Shown here in pieces: positions 6,926-16,588 of a stretch of 64,000 bases of DNA. Below the pieces are notes generated by a model. That model saw only the letters and a program-made list of their open reading frames with translations. It did no database searches and was not told the DNA's origin. A program made the position numbers and the translations under genes. Every line of letters starts with the position of its first letter. The first letter of the stretch is position 1. The DNA is from Agrococcus pavilionensis RW1 (GTDB lineage Bacteria > Actinomycetota > Actinomycetes > Actinomycetales > Microbacteriaceae), in NCBI RefSeq assembly GCF_000400485.1, contig NZ_ASHR01000026.1, positions 45,100 to 109,099 on the forward strand. The letters run 5' to 3'.

Positions 6926-9184
6926 ATGACTGACGGCACCGCCACCAGCGCTCCCGCGAGCTCGGAGACGCTCCGCGAGCGCCCGGCTCGCACCCTCGGC
7001 GAGGAGCGCAGCTTCCACGACGCCAACGAGGCCGACTTCGACGACTACGACGACGAGTCGAGCTGGTCGGCCGAGCTGCAGGGCACCGCGACCGAGGACG
7101 GCCTGCCCGCCGACCGCTTCCTCGACCGCGAGCTCTCCTGGCTCGCCTTCAACGAGCGCGTGCTCGAGATGGGCGAGGACCCGCGCGTGCCGCTGCTCGA
7201 GCGCGCCAACTTCCTCGCGATCTTCGCCTCGAACCTCGACGAGTTCTTCATGGTGCGGGTCGCGGGCCTCAAGCGCCGCATCGCGACGGGGCTCGCCGTG
7301 CCGACGAACGTGGGCCGCTCGCCGCAGGAGCTGCTGCACGCCGTCGTGCAGCGCGCGCACGACCTGCAGCTGCGGCACGCGCTCGCGGCGCGCGAGTCGT
7401 TCCAGGTCGACCTGGGTGAGGCCGGCATCCACGTCGTCACGTGGCACGACCTCACCGACGAGGAGCGCGAGGCGATGTCGGCGCGCTTCGAGGCCGAGAT
7501 CTTCCCCGTCCTGATGCCGCTCGCGGTCGACCCCGCGCATCCGTTCCCCTACATCTCCGGCCTCTCGCTCAACCTCGCCGTGCGCGTGCAGGTGCCCGGC
7601 GAGGAGGAGCCGCAGTTCGCGCGCCTCAAGGTGCCGGCGGTGCTGCCGCGCTTCATCGAGCTCCCCCGCGCGGCCGACGGTGCGCAGCGGTTCCTGCCGC
7701 TCGAGGCGCTCATCGCGAACAACCTCGACGAGGTGTTCTCCGGGATGGGCATCATCGACCACCACGTCTTCCGCGTCACGCGCAACGAGGACGTCTCGAT
7801 CGACGAGGACGACACCGAGAACCTCATCAGCGCGCTCGAGGAGGAGCTCTCGCGGCGCAAGTTCGGGCCGCCCATCCGGCTCGAGGTCGCGGAGGACATC
7901 GACGCCGACACGCTCGACCTGCTCGTCGACGAGCTCGGCATCACCGAGCACGAGGTCTACCGGCTGCCGGGGCTGCTCGACCTCACCGGGCTCTTCCAGA
8001 TCGCGGGCATCGACCGGCCCGACCTGCGCTACACGAAGCGCGTGCCGGTCACCGCGACGCCGTTCCTGCCCGGCGACCAGGACGAGAAGCCCGACCTCTT
8101 CGCGGCGATCACGCGCAAGGACGTGCTCGTGCACCACCCGTACGAGTCGTTCGCGACGAGCGTGCAGGCACTGCTCGAGCAAGCGGCCGACGACCCCGAC
8201 GTGCTCGCGATCAAGCAGACGCTCTACCGCACCTCGGGCGACTCGCCCGTCGTCGCGGCGCTCATCCGCGCGGCCGCGGCCGGCAAGCAAGTGCTGGCGC
8301 TCGTGGAGGTGAAGGCCCGCTTCGACGAGCAGGCGAACATCCGCTGGGCCAAGCAGCTCGAGCGCGCGGGCGTGCACGTCGTCTACGGCATCGTCGGCCT
8401 CAAGACGCACTGCAAGCTCATGCTCATCGTGCGCCGCGAGCAGGGGCGGCTGCGCCACTACTGCCACATCGGCACGGGCAACTACAACCCGAAGACGAGC
8501 CGCATCTACGAGGACTTCGGGCTCTTCACCGACAACGACCAAGTGGGTCGCGACATCACGCGGCTCTTCAACGAGCTCTCCGGCTATGCGAAGGAGAAGT
8601 CGTACCAGCGGCTGCTCGTCGCCCCGCGCCACTTGCGGAAGGGGCTGCTCGACCGCATCGAGCGCGAGACGGAGGCCGCCAGGGCCGGCCGGAGGGCGCG
8701 CATCCGCTTCAAGATCAACGCGATCGTCGACGAGCAGCTCATCGACGCGCTCTACCGCGCGAGCCGCGCGGGCGTCGAGGTGCAGATCTGGGTGCGTGGC
8801 ATCTGCTCGATCAAGCCGGGCGTGCCGGGGCTGAGCGAGAACATCACGGTGCGCTCGATCGTCGGCCGCTACCTCGAGCACTCGCGCGTGTTCGCGTTCT
8901 GGAACGACGGCGCCGAGGAGGTCTTCATCGGCTCGGCCGACATGATGCACCGCAACCTCGACCGCCGCGTCGAGGCGCTCATCCAGCTCACCTCGACCGA
9001 GCACATGCGCGACATCTCGCAGCACTTCGATCGCGCGATGTCGCCGCAGACGGCGTCGTGGTGGGCGGAGCCCGACGGCACCTGGACGCGCCGCTTCTAC
9101 GACGACGAGGGCGCGCCGCTCGACGACCTGCACCGCGACCGGATGATCCAGATCCAGCGCCGCAAGCGCGCGGGCGGCCGGTGA
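6926..9184 (+). CDS. ppk1: Polyphosphate kinase 1
   Basis: This 752-residue enzyme reversibly makes long-chain polyphosphate from ATP. The N-terminal acidic extension of about 65 residues is variable. [17 protein letters not shown] opens the PPK N domain. The autophosphorylated His lies in [20 protein letters not shown] near residue 513, and a second catalytic His in [18 protein letters not shown] near residue 653. Length and motifs are complete. It begins 12 bases after mshD and overlaps the next gene by four bases (GTGA), so ppk1 and mutT1 are translationally coupled, as the same gene pair is adjacent in Mycobacterium. Confidence 0.97.
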   Translation: MTDGTATSAPASSETLRERPARTLGEERSFHDANEADFDDYDDESSWSAELQGTATEDGLPADRFLDRELSWLAFNERVLEMGEDPRVPLLERANFLAIFASNLDEFFMVRVAGLKRRIATGLAVPTNVGRSPQELLHAVVQRAHDLQLRHALAARESFQVDLGEAGIHVVTWHDLTDEEREAMSARFEAEIFPVLMPLAVDPAHPFPYISGLSLNLAVRVQVPGEEEPQFARLKVPAVLPRFIELPRAADGAQRFLPLEALIANNLDEVFSGMGIIDHHVFRVTRNEDVSIDEDDTENLISALEEELSRRKFGPPIRLEVAEDIDADTLDLLVDELGITEHEVYRLPGLLDLTGLFQIAGIDRPDLRYTKRVPVTATPFLPGDQDEKPDLFAAITRKDVLVHHPYESFATSVQALLEQAADDPDVLAIKQTLYRTSGDSPVVAALIRAAAAGKQVLALVEVKARFDEQANIRWAKQLERAGVHVVYGIVGLKTHCKLMLIVRREQGRLRHYCHIGTGNYNPKTSRIYEDFGLFTDNDQVGRDITRLFNELSGYAKEKSYQRLLVAPRHLRKGLLDRIERETEAARAGRRARIRFKINAIVDEQLIDALYRASRAGVEVQIWVRGICSIKPGVPGLSENITVRSIVGRYLEHSRVFAFWNDGAEEVFIGSADMMHRNLDRRVEALIQLTSTEHMRDISQHFDRAMSPQTASWWAEPDGTWTRRFYDDEGAPLDDLHRDRMIQIQRRKRAGGR

Positions 9185-10116
9185 CCGCCGCGGCCGCGCC
9201 CGTGCTCGCCGCGGGCGCGCTCGTGTGGCGCCGCGGGAAGCGCGGCGTCGAAGCCCTGCTCGTCGAGCGCACGCAGCACCGCGACCTGTCGCTGCCGAAG
9301 GGCAAGCTCGACCCGGGCGAGTCGCTGCCCGAGTGCGCCGCGCGCGAGATCGAGGAGGAGACCGGCTGCGCCGTGACGCTCGGGGCGCCGCTCGGCACGA
9401 GCGAGTACCGACTGCCCGACGGCCGCGACAAGGTCGTCTACTACTGGCAGGCGCCGCTCGGCGATGCGGGTCCTGGCCCGTTCGAGCCGAACGACGAGAT
9501 CATGGCGCTGCACTGGCTGCCGCTCGACGAGGCGCGGCGGCGCGTGAGCTACGAGCACGACGCGGCGATCATCGCGCGCTTCGAGGAGCGCCTCGCGCGC
9601 GGCCAGGAGCGCACGTTCCCGATCGTCGCGCTGCGGCACGGGAAGGCCGCGGATCCCTACTCGTTCGACGGCGAGGATGCCGCGCGTCCGCTCACGTCGC
9701 GCGGCGAGCGCCAGTCGGCGTCGATCGCGCGCGGGATCGCCGCCTTCGGACCGGATCGCATCCTCTCGTCCGACGCGCTCCGGTGCCTGCAGACCGTCGA
9801 GCCGCTCGAGGCGCTGCTCGGGGTCGAGGCGAAGGCGCGGCACGAGCTGAGCCAGGAGTGGCCCGTCGGCCAGCGCGAGGAGATCGAGCGACGCATCGCG
9901 AAGGCGGTGCGCAAGCGCCGCGGCACCGTGCTCTGCAGCCACGCGCCGGTGATCGGCGACATCGTCTCGGCGGTCGTGCACGTGACGGATGCGGCGGAGA
10001 CGGAGCGCACGCACCGCGCGTCGATGCTGCACACGGCCGAGTTCACGGTGCTGCACGTGAGCGCCGGCACCGAGCCCTCGCTCGTCGCCCTCGAGACGCA
10101 CGGCCCGCCAGCGTAG
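9181..10116 (+). CDS. mutT1: Nudix hydrolase fused to a histidine phosphatase domain (MutT1-type)
   Basis: A 311-residue two-domain protein. Residues 5-140 are Nudix, with the full box [20 protein letters not shown] followed by TG. Residues 150-311 are a SixA-like histidine phosphatase beginning ALRHGKAAD. Mycobacterial MutT1 has this layout; it hydrolyses 8-oxo-dGTP and 8-oxo-GTP and also dinucleoside polyphosphates. The GTG start overlaps the ppk1 stop. Repeat sequences begin directly after its TAG stop. Substrate assignment is from family knowledge. Confidence 0.85.
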   Translation: MTAAAAPVLAAGALVWRRGKRGVEALLVERTQHRDLSLPKGKLDPGESLPECAAREIEEETGCAVTLGAPLGTSEYRLPDGRDKVVYYWQAPLGDAGPGPFEPNDEIMALHWLPLDEARRRVSYEHDAAIIARFEERLARGQERTFPIVALRHGKAADPYSFDGEDAARPLTSRGERQSASIARGIAAFGPDRILSSDALRCLQTVEPLEALLGVEAKARHELSQEWPVGQREEIERRIAKAVRKRRGTVLCSHAPVIGDIVSAVVHVTDAAETERTHRASMLHTAEFTVLHVSAGTEPSLVALETHGPPA

Positions 10117-10183
10117 CCCCGCTCGTCTAGCAGGCGCCTCCCCGCTCGTCGAGTAGGCGCCGCAGGCGCCGTATCGAGACGCC
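10117..10183. repeat. GTCTCGATACG/CTACTCGAC family repeat
   Basis: CTCGTCGAGTAGGCGCCGCA and the following GGCGCCGTATCGAGACG form one unit with a GGCGCC-centred hairpin. A degenerate start of another unit (CTCGTCTAGCAGGCGCC) precedes it. The same words recur at 10,580-10,920 and 40,045-40,176. It is a REP-like intergenic element common in Microbacteriaceae. Confidence 0.75.
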
Positions 10184-10242
10184 TCTCCACAGCGACGCCC
10201 GAGCAGCGACTCCAGGCCCGACACCTCGGGCACCATCCCCGC

Positions 10243-10677
10243 ATGCCCTGGGTCTACCTCCTCCGCTGCTCCGACGGTTCTCTCTACGCAGGCAGCACGT
10301 GGGACATGGAGCGGCGCCTCGACCAGCACCAACGCGGCGAGGGCGCGCAGTACACAAAGCGGCGCCGTCCCGTCGAGCTGGCCTTCGCGCACTACGACGA
10401 CTCGATCGCTGCGTGCTTCGCGCTCGAGAAGCAGATCCAGGGCTGGAGCCGGGCGAAGCGCGAGGCGCTCATCCGTGGTGACTTCGACGCGATCTCGGCC
10501 GCGGCGAAGAAGCGCGACTGGGCGGGGTACCGGAAGCGTCGAGCTGAGACGGGGAACGACCCGACGGACACGGAGGCACCACCGCTCGTCGAGCACGCGC
10601 CGCAACCATCGCTCGTCGAGCAGGCGCCGCAACCACCGGCCGTCGAGCACGCGCCGCAGCCACCGCTCGTCGAGTAG
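10243..10677 (+). CDS. GIY-YIG nuclease-fold protein with repeat-derived C-terminus
   Basis: A 144-residue protein. Residues 1-80 form a UvrC/YhbQ-type GIY-YIG domain: WVYLLRCSDGSLYAGST holds the two YxL and YAG strands, then RRLDQHQRG, and a conserved Glu in ALEKQIQGWSRAKREALI. Such small proteins are structure-specific endonucleases or repair-related, with unclear roles. After about residue 110 the sequence is low-complexity: four copies of (P)PxxVE(H/Q)APQP ending PPLVE. They are translated directly from the GTCGAG-type intergenic repeats. The tail is thus likely a recent extension of the frame into a repeat array. Confidence 0.85.
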   Translation: MPWVYLLRCSDGSLYAGSTWDMERRLDQHQRGEGAQYTKRRRPVELAFAHYDDSIAACFALEKQIQGWSRAKREALIRGDFDAISAAAKKRDWAGYRKRRAETGNDPTDTEAPPLVEHAPQPSLVEQAPQPPAVEHAPQPPLVE

Positions 10678-10925
10678 GCGCCGCAGGCGGCGTATCGAGA
10701 CGCAGCAGGCCGGGTCTCGATACGTCGTCCTGCGGACGACTACTCGACCAACGTGGGGACGGACGACTACTCGACCAACGCGTGGAGCGAGTCCCGCTCG
10801 CCGGGTACGCGCCGCAGGCGCCGTGTCCAGACGCAGCAAGCCGGGTCTCGATACGTCGTCCTGCGGACGACTACTCGACCAACGGAGGAACGGACGACTA
10901 CCGACCAACGGAGGGACAGACGGCG
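10580..10925. repeat. Cluster of GTCTCGATACG/CTACTCGAC repeats with a duplicated block
   Basis: Four short CGCTCGTCGAGYAVGCGCCG units overlap the end of the GIY-YIG gene. They are followed by inverted pairs of TATCGAGACG and CGTCTCGATA words. A block of about 55 bp with the order GACGCAGCAGGCCGGGTCTC, ATACGTCGTCCTGCGGACG, ACTACTCGACCAACG occurs at 10,699-10,753 and again at 10,830-10,883. No gene is seen between 10,678 and 10,943. The cluster separates the rightward GIY-YIG gene from convergent pstB. Confidence 0.8.
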
Positions 10926-10943
10926 GGGCGGCGCCCGAGTCGA

Positions 10944-11723
10944 TCAGCCGAAGCGGCCCGAGACGTAGTCCTCGGTCGACTGCACCGACGGGTTCGAGAA
11001 GATGCGGGTCGTCTCGTCGTACTCGATGAGCTTCCCCGGCTTGCCCGTGCCGGCGATGTTGAAGAACGCCGTCTTGTCGGAGACGCGGCTCGCCTGCTGC
11101 ATGTTGTGGGTCACGATCACGATCGTGTACTCCTGCTTGAGCTCCTCGATGAGGTCCTCGATCGCGAGCGTCGAGATCGGGTCGAGCGCCGAGCACGGCT
11201 CGTCCATCAGCAGCACGTCGGGGCTCACTGCGATCGCGCGAGCGATGCAGAGGCGCTGCTGCTGACCGCCCGAGAGGCCCGAACCCGGGATGCCGAGGCG
11301 GTCCTTCACCTCGTTCCAGAGGTTCGCGCCGCGCAGCGAGCGCTCGACGAGGTCGTCCTGGTCGCCCTTGGACATCCGGCGGTTGTTGAGCAGCACGCCG
11401 GCGAGCACGTTCTCGCGGATCGTCATCGTCGGGAACGGGTTCGGGCGCTGGAAGACCATCCCGATCTGGCGGCGCACGTTGACCGGGTCGACGCCCGAGC
11501 CGTAGAGGTTGGCGCCGTCGAGCAGGATCTCGCCGTCGACGTAGGCGCCGGCGATCACCTCGTGCATGCGGTTGATCGTGCGCAGCACGGTCGACTTGCC
11601 GCAGCCCGAGGGGCCGATGAACGCGGTGACCGAGCGGGGCTCGATCTCGAGCGAGACGCCCTCGACGGCCTTGAAGGCGCCGTAGTAGACGTCGAGGTCG
11701 TTGATCTCGATGCGCTTGGACAT
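10944..11723 (-). CDS. pstB: Phosphate ABC transporter ATP-binding protein
   Basis: A 259-residue ATPase of the high-affinity phosphate importer. Walker A is GPSGCGKST near residue 37. The ABC signature is LSGGQQQR near residue 149, and Walker B is [12 protein letters not shown]. The length and the LNRMHEV-like region match PstB. It is the last gene of pstS-pstC-pstA-pstB on the minus strand, 7 bases after pstA, and its stop faces a repeat cluster. Confidence 0.97.
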   Translation of the reverse strand: MSKRIEINDLDVYYGAFKAVEGVSLEIEPRSVTAFIGPSGCGKSTVLRTINRMHEVIAGAYVDGEILLDGANLYGSGVDPVNVRRQIGMVFQRPNPFPTMTIRENVLAGVLLNNRRMSKGDQDDLVERSLRGANLWNEVKDRLGIPGSGLSGGQQQRLCIARAIAVSPDVLLMDEPCSALDPISTLAIEDLIEELKQEYTIVIVTHNMQQASRVSDKTAFFNIAGTGKPGKLIEYDETTRIFSNPSVQSTEDYVSGRFG

Positions 11724-11730
11724 GTGCGGG

Positions 11731-12813
11731 CTACCTTCCGGCCTTCGGGGCGAAGAAGTGGGCGATGAGTCGCGCCACGATGTTGAGGATCATCACGATG
11801 AGGATGAGGATGAGCGCCGCCGCCCACGCGCGGTCGAAGTACGCCTGCTCCTGGACACCCGGACTGACGTACTGGTTGTAGGCGAACACCGGCAGCGTCA
11901 TCATGCGGCCATCGAACACGTTGTAGTTCATGTTCGTCGTGAAGCCGGCGATGATGAGCAGCGGCGCCGTCTCGCCGATGACGCGGGCGACGGCGAGCGT
12001 CACGCCCGTGACGATGCCGGCGAGGGCGGTGGGCAGCACGACCTTCGCAATCGTCAGCCACTTCGGCACGCCGAGGGCGAGGGATGCCTCCCGCAAGTCG
12101 TTCGGGACGAGCTTCAGCATCTCCTCGGTCGAGCGCACGACGGTCGGGATCATGAGCAGGCTGAGGGCGACCGCGCCGCCGATGCCCGAGCGCACGCCCT
12201 CGCCGAAGAAGAGCGCGAAGAGCGCGTAGGCGAAGAGCCCCGCGACGATCGAGGGGATGCCCGTCATGACGTCGACGAAGAACGTGATCGCCTTCGCGAG
12301 CTTGCCCTTGCCGTACTCGACGAGGTAGATCGCGGTGAAGATGCCGACCGGCACCGAGATGATCGCCGCCCACAGCGTCACGAGCAGCGTGCCGACGATC
12401 GCGTGCAGCACGCCGCCGCCCTCGCCGACGACGTTGCGCATCGAGTAGGTGAAGAACTCGAGGTCGAAGCGCGCCAGTCCGTTCGCGACGACGGTGACGA
12501 CGAGTGAGACGAGCGGGATGAGCGCGAGCAGGAAGGCGCCGGTCACGAGCCCGGTGACGAAGCGGTCGGTGGCCTTGCGCCCGCCCTCGATGAGCTGGCT
12601 CACGACGGTGATGGCGACGAGGTAGAGCACGAAGCCGATCACGGCGGTCGTGACGATGCTGAACTGGGCGCCCGATGCGCCCGCGATGAGGCCCGCGACG
12701 GCGGCGCCGACGAGGAGCGCGGCGAGCAGGGTCGCCCACGGGCTCCATCGCGGCAGCTGGCCGGCGGTGAGCGGGTTCTGCGCCTGGCGCGGCGCGCTGA
12801 TGGTGGTGGTCAT
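11731..12813 (-). CDS. pstA: Phosphate ABC transporter permease PstA
   Basis: A 360-residue membrane protein of the PstA family. There are about eight hydrophobic segments; an N-terminal pair (residues 26-95) comes before the six-helix permease core, so it is longer than E. coli PstA. The cytoplasmic coupling loop holds [20 protein letters not shown] near residue 252. It starts three bases after the pstC stop on the same strand, consistent with one operon. Confidence 0.95.
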   Translation of the reverse strand: MTTTISAPRQAQNPLTAGQLPRWSPWATLLAALLVGAAVAGLIAGASGAQFSIVTTAVIGFVLYLVAITVVSQLIEGGRKATDRFVTGLVTGAFLLALIPLVSLVVTVVANGLARFDLEFFTYSMRNVVGEGGGVLHAIVGTLLVTLWAAIISVPVGIFTAIYLVEYGKGKLAKAITFFVDVMTGIPSIVAGLFAYALFALFFGEGVRSGIGGAVALSLLMIPTVVRSTEEMLKLVPNDLREASLALGVPKWLTIAKVVLPTALAGIVTGVTLAVARVIGETAPLLIIAGFTTNMNYNVFDGRMMTLPVFAYNQYVSPGVQEQAYFDRAWAAALILILIVMILNIVARLIAHFFAPKAGR

Positions 12814-12816
12814 GGT

Positions 12817-13752
12817 CTAGCGACCTCCGTCGACGGTCGTCTTGGCGATGATCCAGCGCGAGATCGCGTTGACCAGCAGCGTGATCGCGAAGAGCACGAG
12901 GCCCGAGCCGATGAGCATGTTGACGGTGATGCCGTGCGCCTCGGGGAAGCGCAGCGCGATGTTCGCCGCGATCGTCGAGGGGTTCTGGGAGCCGACCACG
13001 ACGAAGGTCACGGCGCCCGCCGAGGCGAGCACCATCGCGACCGCCATCGTCTCGCCGAGCGCACGCCCGAGGCCGAGGATCGAGGAGGCGATGATGCCGG
13101 AGCGGCCGTGCGGCAGCACCGCCATGCGGATCATCTCCCAGCGCGTCGCGCCGAGCGCGAGCGACGCCTCCTCGTTCAGGCGCGGCGTCTGGAGGAAGAT
13201 CTCGCGGCACAGCGCGGTGATGATCGGCAGCACCATGACCGCGAGCACGATCGCCGCGGTGAGGATCGTGCGACCCGTGCCGGAGGCGGGCGGCGAGAAC
13301 AGCGGGATCCAGCCGAGGTTCTCGGCGAGCCACGCGTAGGCCGGCTGCATGAAGGGCGCGAGCACCGCGATGCCCCACAGCCCGTAGATGACCGAGGGGA
13401 TGGCGGCGAGCAGGTCGATCGCGTAGCCGAGGATCGAGGCGAGGCGACGGGGCGCGAAGTGGGTGATGAACAGCGCGATCGCGATCGCCATGGGCACGGC
13501 CATGACCATCGCGAGGAACGCCGACCACAGGGTGCCGAACGTGAGCGGCCACACCCAGGCCCAGAAGCTGTCGTCATCCGGGAGCGGCCCGATGATCGCG
13601 GGCACGGCCTGCGCGACGAGGAAGATCGCGACGCCGGCGAGGGCGATGAGGATGAGCACGCCGGCGGTCGTCGAGACCGCCTTGAAGATGACGTCGGCCG
13701 GACGGTTCGGAGCCGAGGCTCTCGTCGTCGCGGCCGGTGCTGCGGTGGTCAT
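12817..13752 (-). CDS. pstC: Phosphate ABC transporter permease PstC
   Basis: This 311-residue inner-membrane permease partners PstA. Membrane segments start near residues 30, 78, 128, 160, 215 and 280. The coupling loop reads EEASLALGATRWEMIRMAVL near residue 195. The start ATG at 13,752 is followed by an alanine- and threonine-rich leader. It lies 106 bases after pstS, and a hairpin in that gap probably lowers expression of the permease genes relative to the binding protein. Confidence 0.95.
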   Translation of the reverse strand: MTTAAPAATTRASAPNRPADVIFKAVSTTAGVLILIALAGVAIFLVAQAVPAIIGPLPDDDSFWAWVWPLTFGTLWSAFLAMVMAVPMAIAIALFITHFAPRRLASILGYAIDLLAAIPSVIYGLWGIAVLAPFMQPAYAWLAENLGWIPLFSPPASGTGRTILTAAIVLAVMVLPIITALCREIFLQTPRLNEEASLALGATRWEMIRMAVLPHGRSGIIASSILGLGRALGETMAVAMVLASAGAVTFVVVGSQNPSTIAANIALRFPEAHGITVNMLIGSGLVLFAITLLVNAISRWIIAKTTVDGGR

Positions 13753-13774
13753 GGGGCTCCAGCGAATTCGGGTG

Positions 13775-13795
13775 GGCCGGTCATGGCGACCGGCC
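13775..13795 (-). terminator. Hairpin between pstS and pstC (attenuator or RNA stabiliser)
   Basis: GGCCGGTC (13,775-13,782) pairs with GACCGGCC (13,788-13,795) around a five-base loop. A second GC-rich dyad follows nearer to pstS. Hairpins after a binding-protein gene inside an importer operon commonly let the binding protein be made in excess. The role here is inferred from its position. Confidence 0.5.
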
Positions 13796-13858
13796 GGGGC
13801 GACGAGCGCCCCAGCCGGTCGGTGCGGCGAGGTGCCGCGGGGTCTCAGACCAGTATGA

Positions 13859-14974
13859 CTACTGGATCGAGTCGACGACCGCGAGGATCTCGTCGCGCAG
13901 CTCGTCCGAGATGGGCGCGTTGCCGGCGTTCTCCTGGCCGGCGGCCTGGCCCTCCTCCGACGCGACGTAGCTCAGGTAGGCCTTGACGAGCTCGCCCGCC
14001 TCGGCGTCCTGGTACTCGCTGCACGCGATCGCGTACGAGATGAGCACGAGCGGGTAGACGCCCGCCTCGGTCGTCGTGCGGTCGAGCTCGACGGCGATGT
14101 CGCCCTCGTGGCGGCCCTCGACGCGCGGCGACGCGTCGACCGCCGCGGCGGCGGCGTCGGCCGTGAACGGCACGTACTCCTCGCCGACCTTGAGCGCGAC
14201 CGTGCCGAGGTCGCCCGCGCGCGAGGCGTCGGCGTAGCCGATCGTGCCGGTGCCGTTCGAGACGGCGTCGACGACGCCCGAGGTGCCCTGGGCGCCCTCG
14301 CTCGTGCTGTAGACCGACGACGGCCACGTCTCGAACACGCCCTCGGTCCAGTCGGCGGCTGCGGTCGCGGCGAGGTACTCGGTGAAGTTCTCGGTCGTGC
14401 CGGAGTCGTCCGAGCGGTGGACGGGCTGGATCGGGGTCGCGGGCAGCTCGACGCCCTCGTTCTGCTCGGCGATCGCCGGGTCGTCCCAGCTCGTGATCTG
14501 GCCCGAGAAGATCTTCGCGATCGTCGAGGCGTCCATGTTGAGCGAGTCGACGCCCTCGACGTTGAAGATGACGGCGATCGGCGAGATGTAGACGGGCAGG
14601 TCGACCGGGAGGGTGTCGGGCACGCACGCGCCGAACTCGCCCTCGAGCTCCTCGTCCTTCAGGTAGGCGTCGGAGCCGGCGAACGAGACGCCGCCGGCGA
14701 TGAACTGCTCGCGGCCCGCGCCGGAGCCGGCCGGGTCGTAGGTGACGTTGACGTCGGGGTTCTCGGTCTGGAAGCCGGCGATCCAGGCCTCCTGGGCCGC
14801 ACCCATCGACGAAGCGCCGGCGCCCGCGAGGTCGCCGGAGAGCGACGAGCCTGCGGCCTGCGAACCCTCGGGAGCGGCCTCGTCGGCTCCGGACTCGTTG
14901 GCGGCGCAGGAGCTGAGCAGGAGCGCGCCTGCTGCGGCGACGACCGCAGCGCGGCCGAGCTTCGTGAACTTCAC
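13859..14974 (-). CDS. pstS: Phosphate-binding lipoprotein PstS
   Basis: The 371-residue periplasmic-type phosphate receptor is anchored as a lipoprotein; the lipobox LLSSC places the acylated Cys at residue 23. The binding fold shows LAGAGASSMGAAQEAW, FAGSDAYL, HRSDDSGTTENFTEYL near residue 180 and GTSGVVDAV, all typical of PstS phosphate contacts. The GTG at 14,974 was chosen because GAAGGGAA precedes it and it opens the signal peptide MKFTKLGRAAVV; an ATG at 15,028 would add a non-signal leader. A PHO box lies 107 bases upstream. Confidence 0.95.
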   Translation of the reverse strand: MKFTKLGRAAVVAAAGALLLSSCAANESGADEAAPEGSQAAGSSLSGDLAGAGASSMGAAQEAWIAGFQTENPDVNVTYDPAGSGAGREQFIAGGVSFAGSDAYLKDEELEGEFGACVPDTLPVDLPVYISPIAVIFNVEGVDSLNMDASTIAKIFSGQITSWDDPAIAEQNEGVELPATPIQPVHRSDDSGTTENFTEYLAATAAADWTEGVFETWPSSVYSTSEGAQGTSGVVDAVSNGTGTIGYADASRAGDLGTVALKVGEEYVPFTADAAAAAVDASPRVEGRHEGDIAVELDRTTTEAGVYPLVLISYAIACSEYQDAEAGELVKAYLSYVASEEGQAAGQENAGNAPISDELRDEILAVVDSIQ

Positions 14975-15283
14975 GGTGTTCCCTTCGGAAGGTCGGTGCA
15001 GGGCTGGGGACCCTGGGTCGGCACGCATCCGCGCGCCTCGACCACGGTAGGAAGGCCGGGTGGCGCGAAGCCGCCCTCGAGGTGAACAGCCGGTGAACTC
15101 GGCCGCAGCGCGCGAAGGCGCCGGGGAACGATGGAGCCGGGCCGCGAACGCCTCTCGGCGGAAGGCCGCTCGAAGCGGCGAATATTGGAGCCCGGGGTTA
15201 CGCGGCCCGGCTGTTCCAGGGTAGCGAGCGCGATGCCGACACGCCTGGGCGTGCGCTCAGCGCGAACGCGATGGGCGGATGCG
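14975..15283. other. Intergenic region upstream of pstS
   Basis: About 309 bases lie between pstS and the leftward lipoprotein gene, with no credible small gene. The region contains the pstS Shine-Dalgarno sequence, a PHO box (15,081-15,098) and GC-rich inverted repeats. It must hold the pst promoter, although no clear -10 and -35 pair could be fixed. Confidence 0.5.
15081..15098 (-). promoter_or_regulatory. PHO box (PhoP-binding direct repeats) of the pst operon
   Basis: Read on the minus strand, GTTCACC-GGCT-GTTCACC gives two exact seven-base units with an 11-base period. This is the actinobacterial PhoP site consensus G(T/G)TCACCNNNN. Its position upstream of pstS supports induction under phosphate starvation. 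A site with 16 identical bases is found upstream of the nuclease gene at 51,881. Confidence 0.85.
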
Positions 15284-15829
15284 TCAGCGCACGTCGACGA
15301 CGACGTCGTCGACCGCGGGGTACCCGTAGGCGGAGCGGAGCACCACGAGCTCGGGGTCCACGCCCTCCGGCAGCTGGATGAGCGCCCTCGCGCCGGTGAA
15401 CGCGTCGTCCATCGCGAAGAAGATGTCGTTCTCGGCGGTCGCGTGCAGCGTATCCTCCCAGGCGTACCGCTCGCCGTCGCTGCCGATCACCGACATCTCG
15501 AACAGCGACGAGAAGTCGACGCCTCCCTCGACCCGCTCGCCATCGACGAGGAACGCGATGAAGCGCGTCCCGCTCTCGGGCGAGCCCGCCTCCATGGGCG
15601 GGTTCTCCTCGATGCCGGTCACGGCGAACGACCACGTGTCGCCCGCGTTGTCGTCGACCGTCACGGTCTCGCCGAGCGCCGCGTTCGCCTCGCCGGCGGG
15701 GGCGCCGGCATCCGGGTCGGCGGGCTGCACGGGCGAGGCCGGGATCGCCGGCGGCTCGGGGATGCACCCGGTGAGCACGAGCGCGCCGGCGGCCAGGACG
15801 AGTGCGGCTGCGAGCGGACGGCGTGCCAT
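15284..15829 (-). CDS. Lipoprotein with DUF4352-like domain
   Basis: A 181-residue secreted lipoprotein. The signal peptide [19 protein letters not shown] ends in lipobox TGC, with the lipid-bearing Cys at 22. A Pro/Ala linker follows. Residues 55-181 resemble the DUF4352 immunoglobulin-like extracellular domain: WSFAVTGIEENPP, TRFIAFLVDGERVEGG and ALIQLPEGVDPELVVLRS. The start at 15,829 is backed by GGAGA upstream; longer versions lack a signal peptide. The function is unknown. Confidence 0.8.
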   Translation of the reverse strand: MARRPLAAALVLAAGALVLTGCIPEPPAIPASPVQPADPDAGAPAGEANAALGETVTVDDNAGDTWSFAVTGIEENPPMEAGSPESGTRFIAFLVDGERVEGGVDFSSLFEMSVIGSDGERYAWEDTLHATAENDIFFAMDDAFTGARALIQLPEGVDPELVVLRSAYGYPAVDDVVVDVR

Positions 15830-15914
15830 GGCGATCTCCGATTCCGACCGCGACCCGTGCGCGGACCGCTTCAGCCTACGGCGTCGATCGGATGCGTCGG
15901 GCGAGCCGGGCGGG

Positions 15915-16544
15915 TCAGGCGAGCGAGTCGTCGCGCCACAGGCGCGCGCACACGCGCAGGTCATCGGCGACGTCGGTGAGCGCGGCGGCGAGCCGCGTGC
16001 GCTCGCGCGCCCGCTCCGGGTTCGTCGGCTCGTCGACGTGGGCCGACTCGACCGCTCCCGCGGCCGTCACGACCGCGAAGGCCGCCGCGCGGTCGAGGGC
16101 GAGCGCGAAGTCGCCGGTGAAGACGCCGCGGAGGATCGTCTCGGAGAGCGAGCGCAGCTCCTCGGGGCTCGCCGGGGCCGGCACGCCCGCGACGACGGGC
16201 GCGGCCGTCTGCAGCGCATCCGCCCCCTGCTGGTAGAGCACCGCCGCTTCGGCCGAGCGCTGCGTCACGAGCGCGTGCAGCAGGTTGACGCGCCAGAGCG
16301 CGCCGGGCAGCGAGTGCGGTCGCGCGTGCGACCAGAGCTCCGCGACCGTGTCGATGCCGTCCTCGCGCGCGAGCTCGAGGATGCGCTCGACCACCTCGGG
16401 GTCGGCGCCGCCGCGCACGCGCGAGAGCAGCGCCTGCGCGGTGTCGGCCGCGAGCTGCAGCCGCAGCACCGGGTCGACGTCGCCCTCGACCCGCTCGAAC
16501 CAGTCGTTCGAGAAGCGGGTGGGGCGGTGGAAGTCGTCGGCCAT
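15915..16544 (-). CDS. Conserved actinobacterial protein of unknown function
   Basis: A 209-residue, mostly helical, soluble protein without signal peptide or membrane segments. Conserved-looking blocks are the N-terminal FHRPTRFSNDWFERV, VAELWSHARPHSLPGALWRV near residue 70 and LRGVFTGDFALALDRAAAF near residue 145. Relatives in Microbacteriaceae are, as I recall, often labelled RNA polymerase beta subunit, but nothing in the sequence resembles RNA polymerase, so that label should not be copied. It ends about 86 bases before the lipoprotein gene. Confidence 0.7.
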   Translation of the reverse strand: MADDFHRPTRFSNDWFERVEGDVDPVLRLQLAADTAQALLSRVRGGADPEVVERILELAREDGIDTVAELWSHARPHSLPGALWRVNLLHALVTQRSAEAAVLYQQGADALQTAAPVVAGVPAPASPEELRSLSETILRGVFTGDFALALDRAAAFAVVTAAGAVESAHVDEPTNPERARERTRLAAALTDVADDLRVCARLWRDDSLA

Positions 16545-16588
16545 CGCCCACCATCATCGCGGATGCCGCCTGTGCGCGGCAGGTCCGC

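Noticed and set aside
15915..16544. Labelling the 209-residue gene as RNA polymerase beta subunit
   Set aside because: Relatives may carry this label in databases, but length and sequence do not resemble any RNA polymerase subunit.
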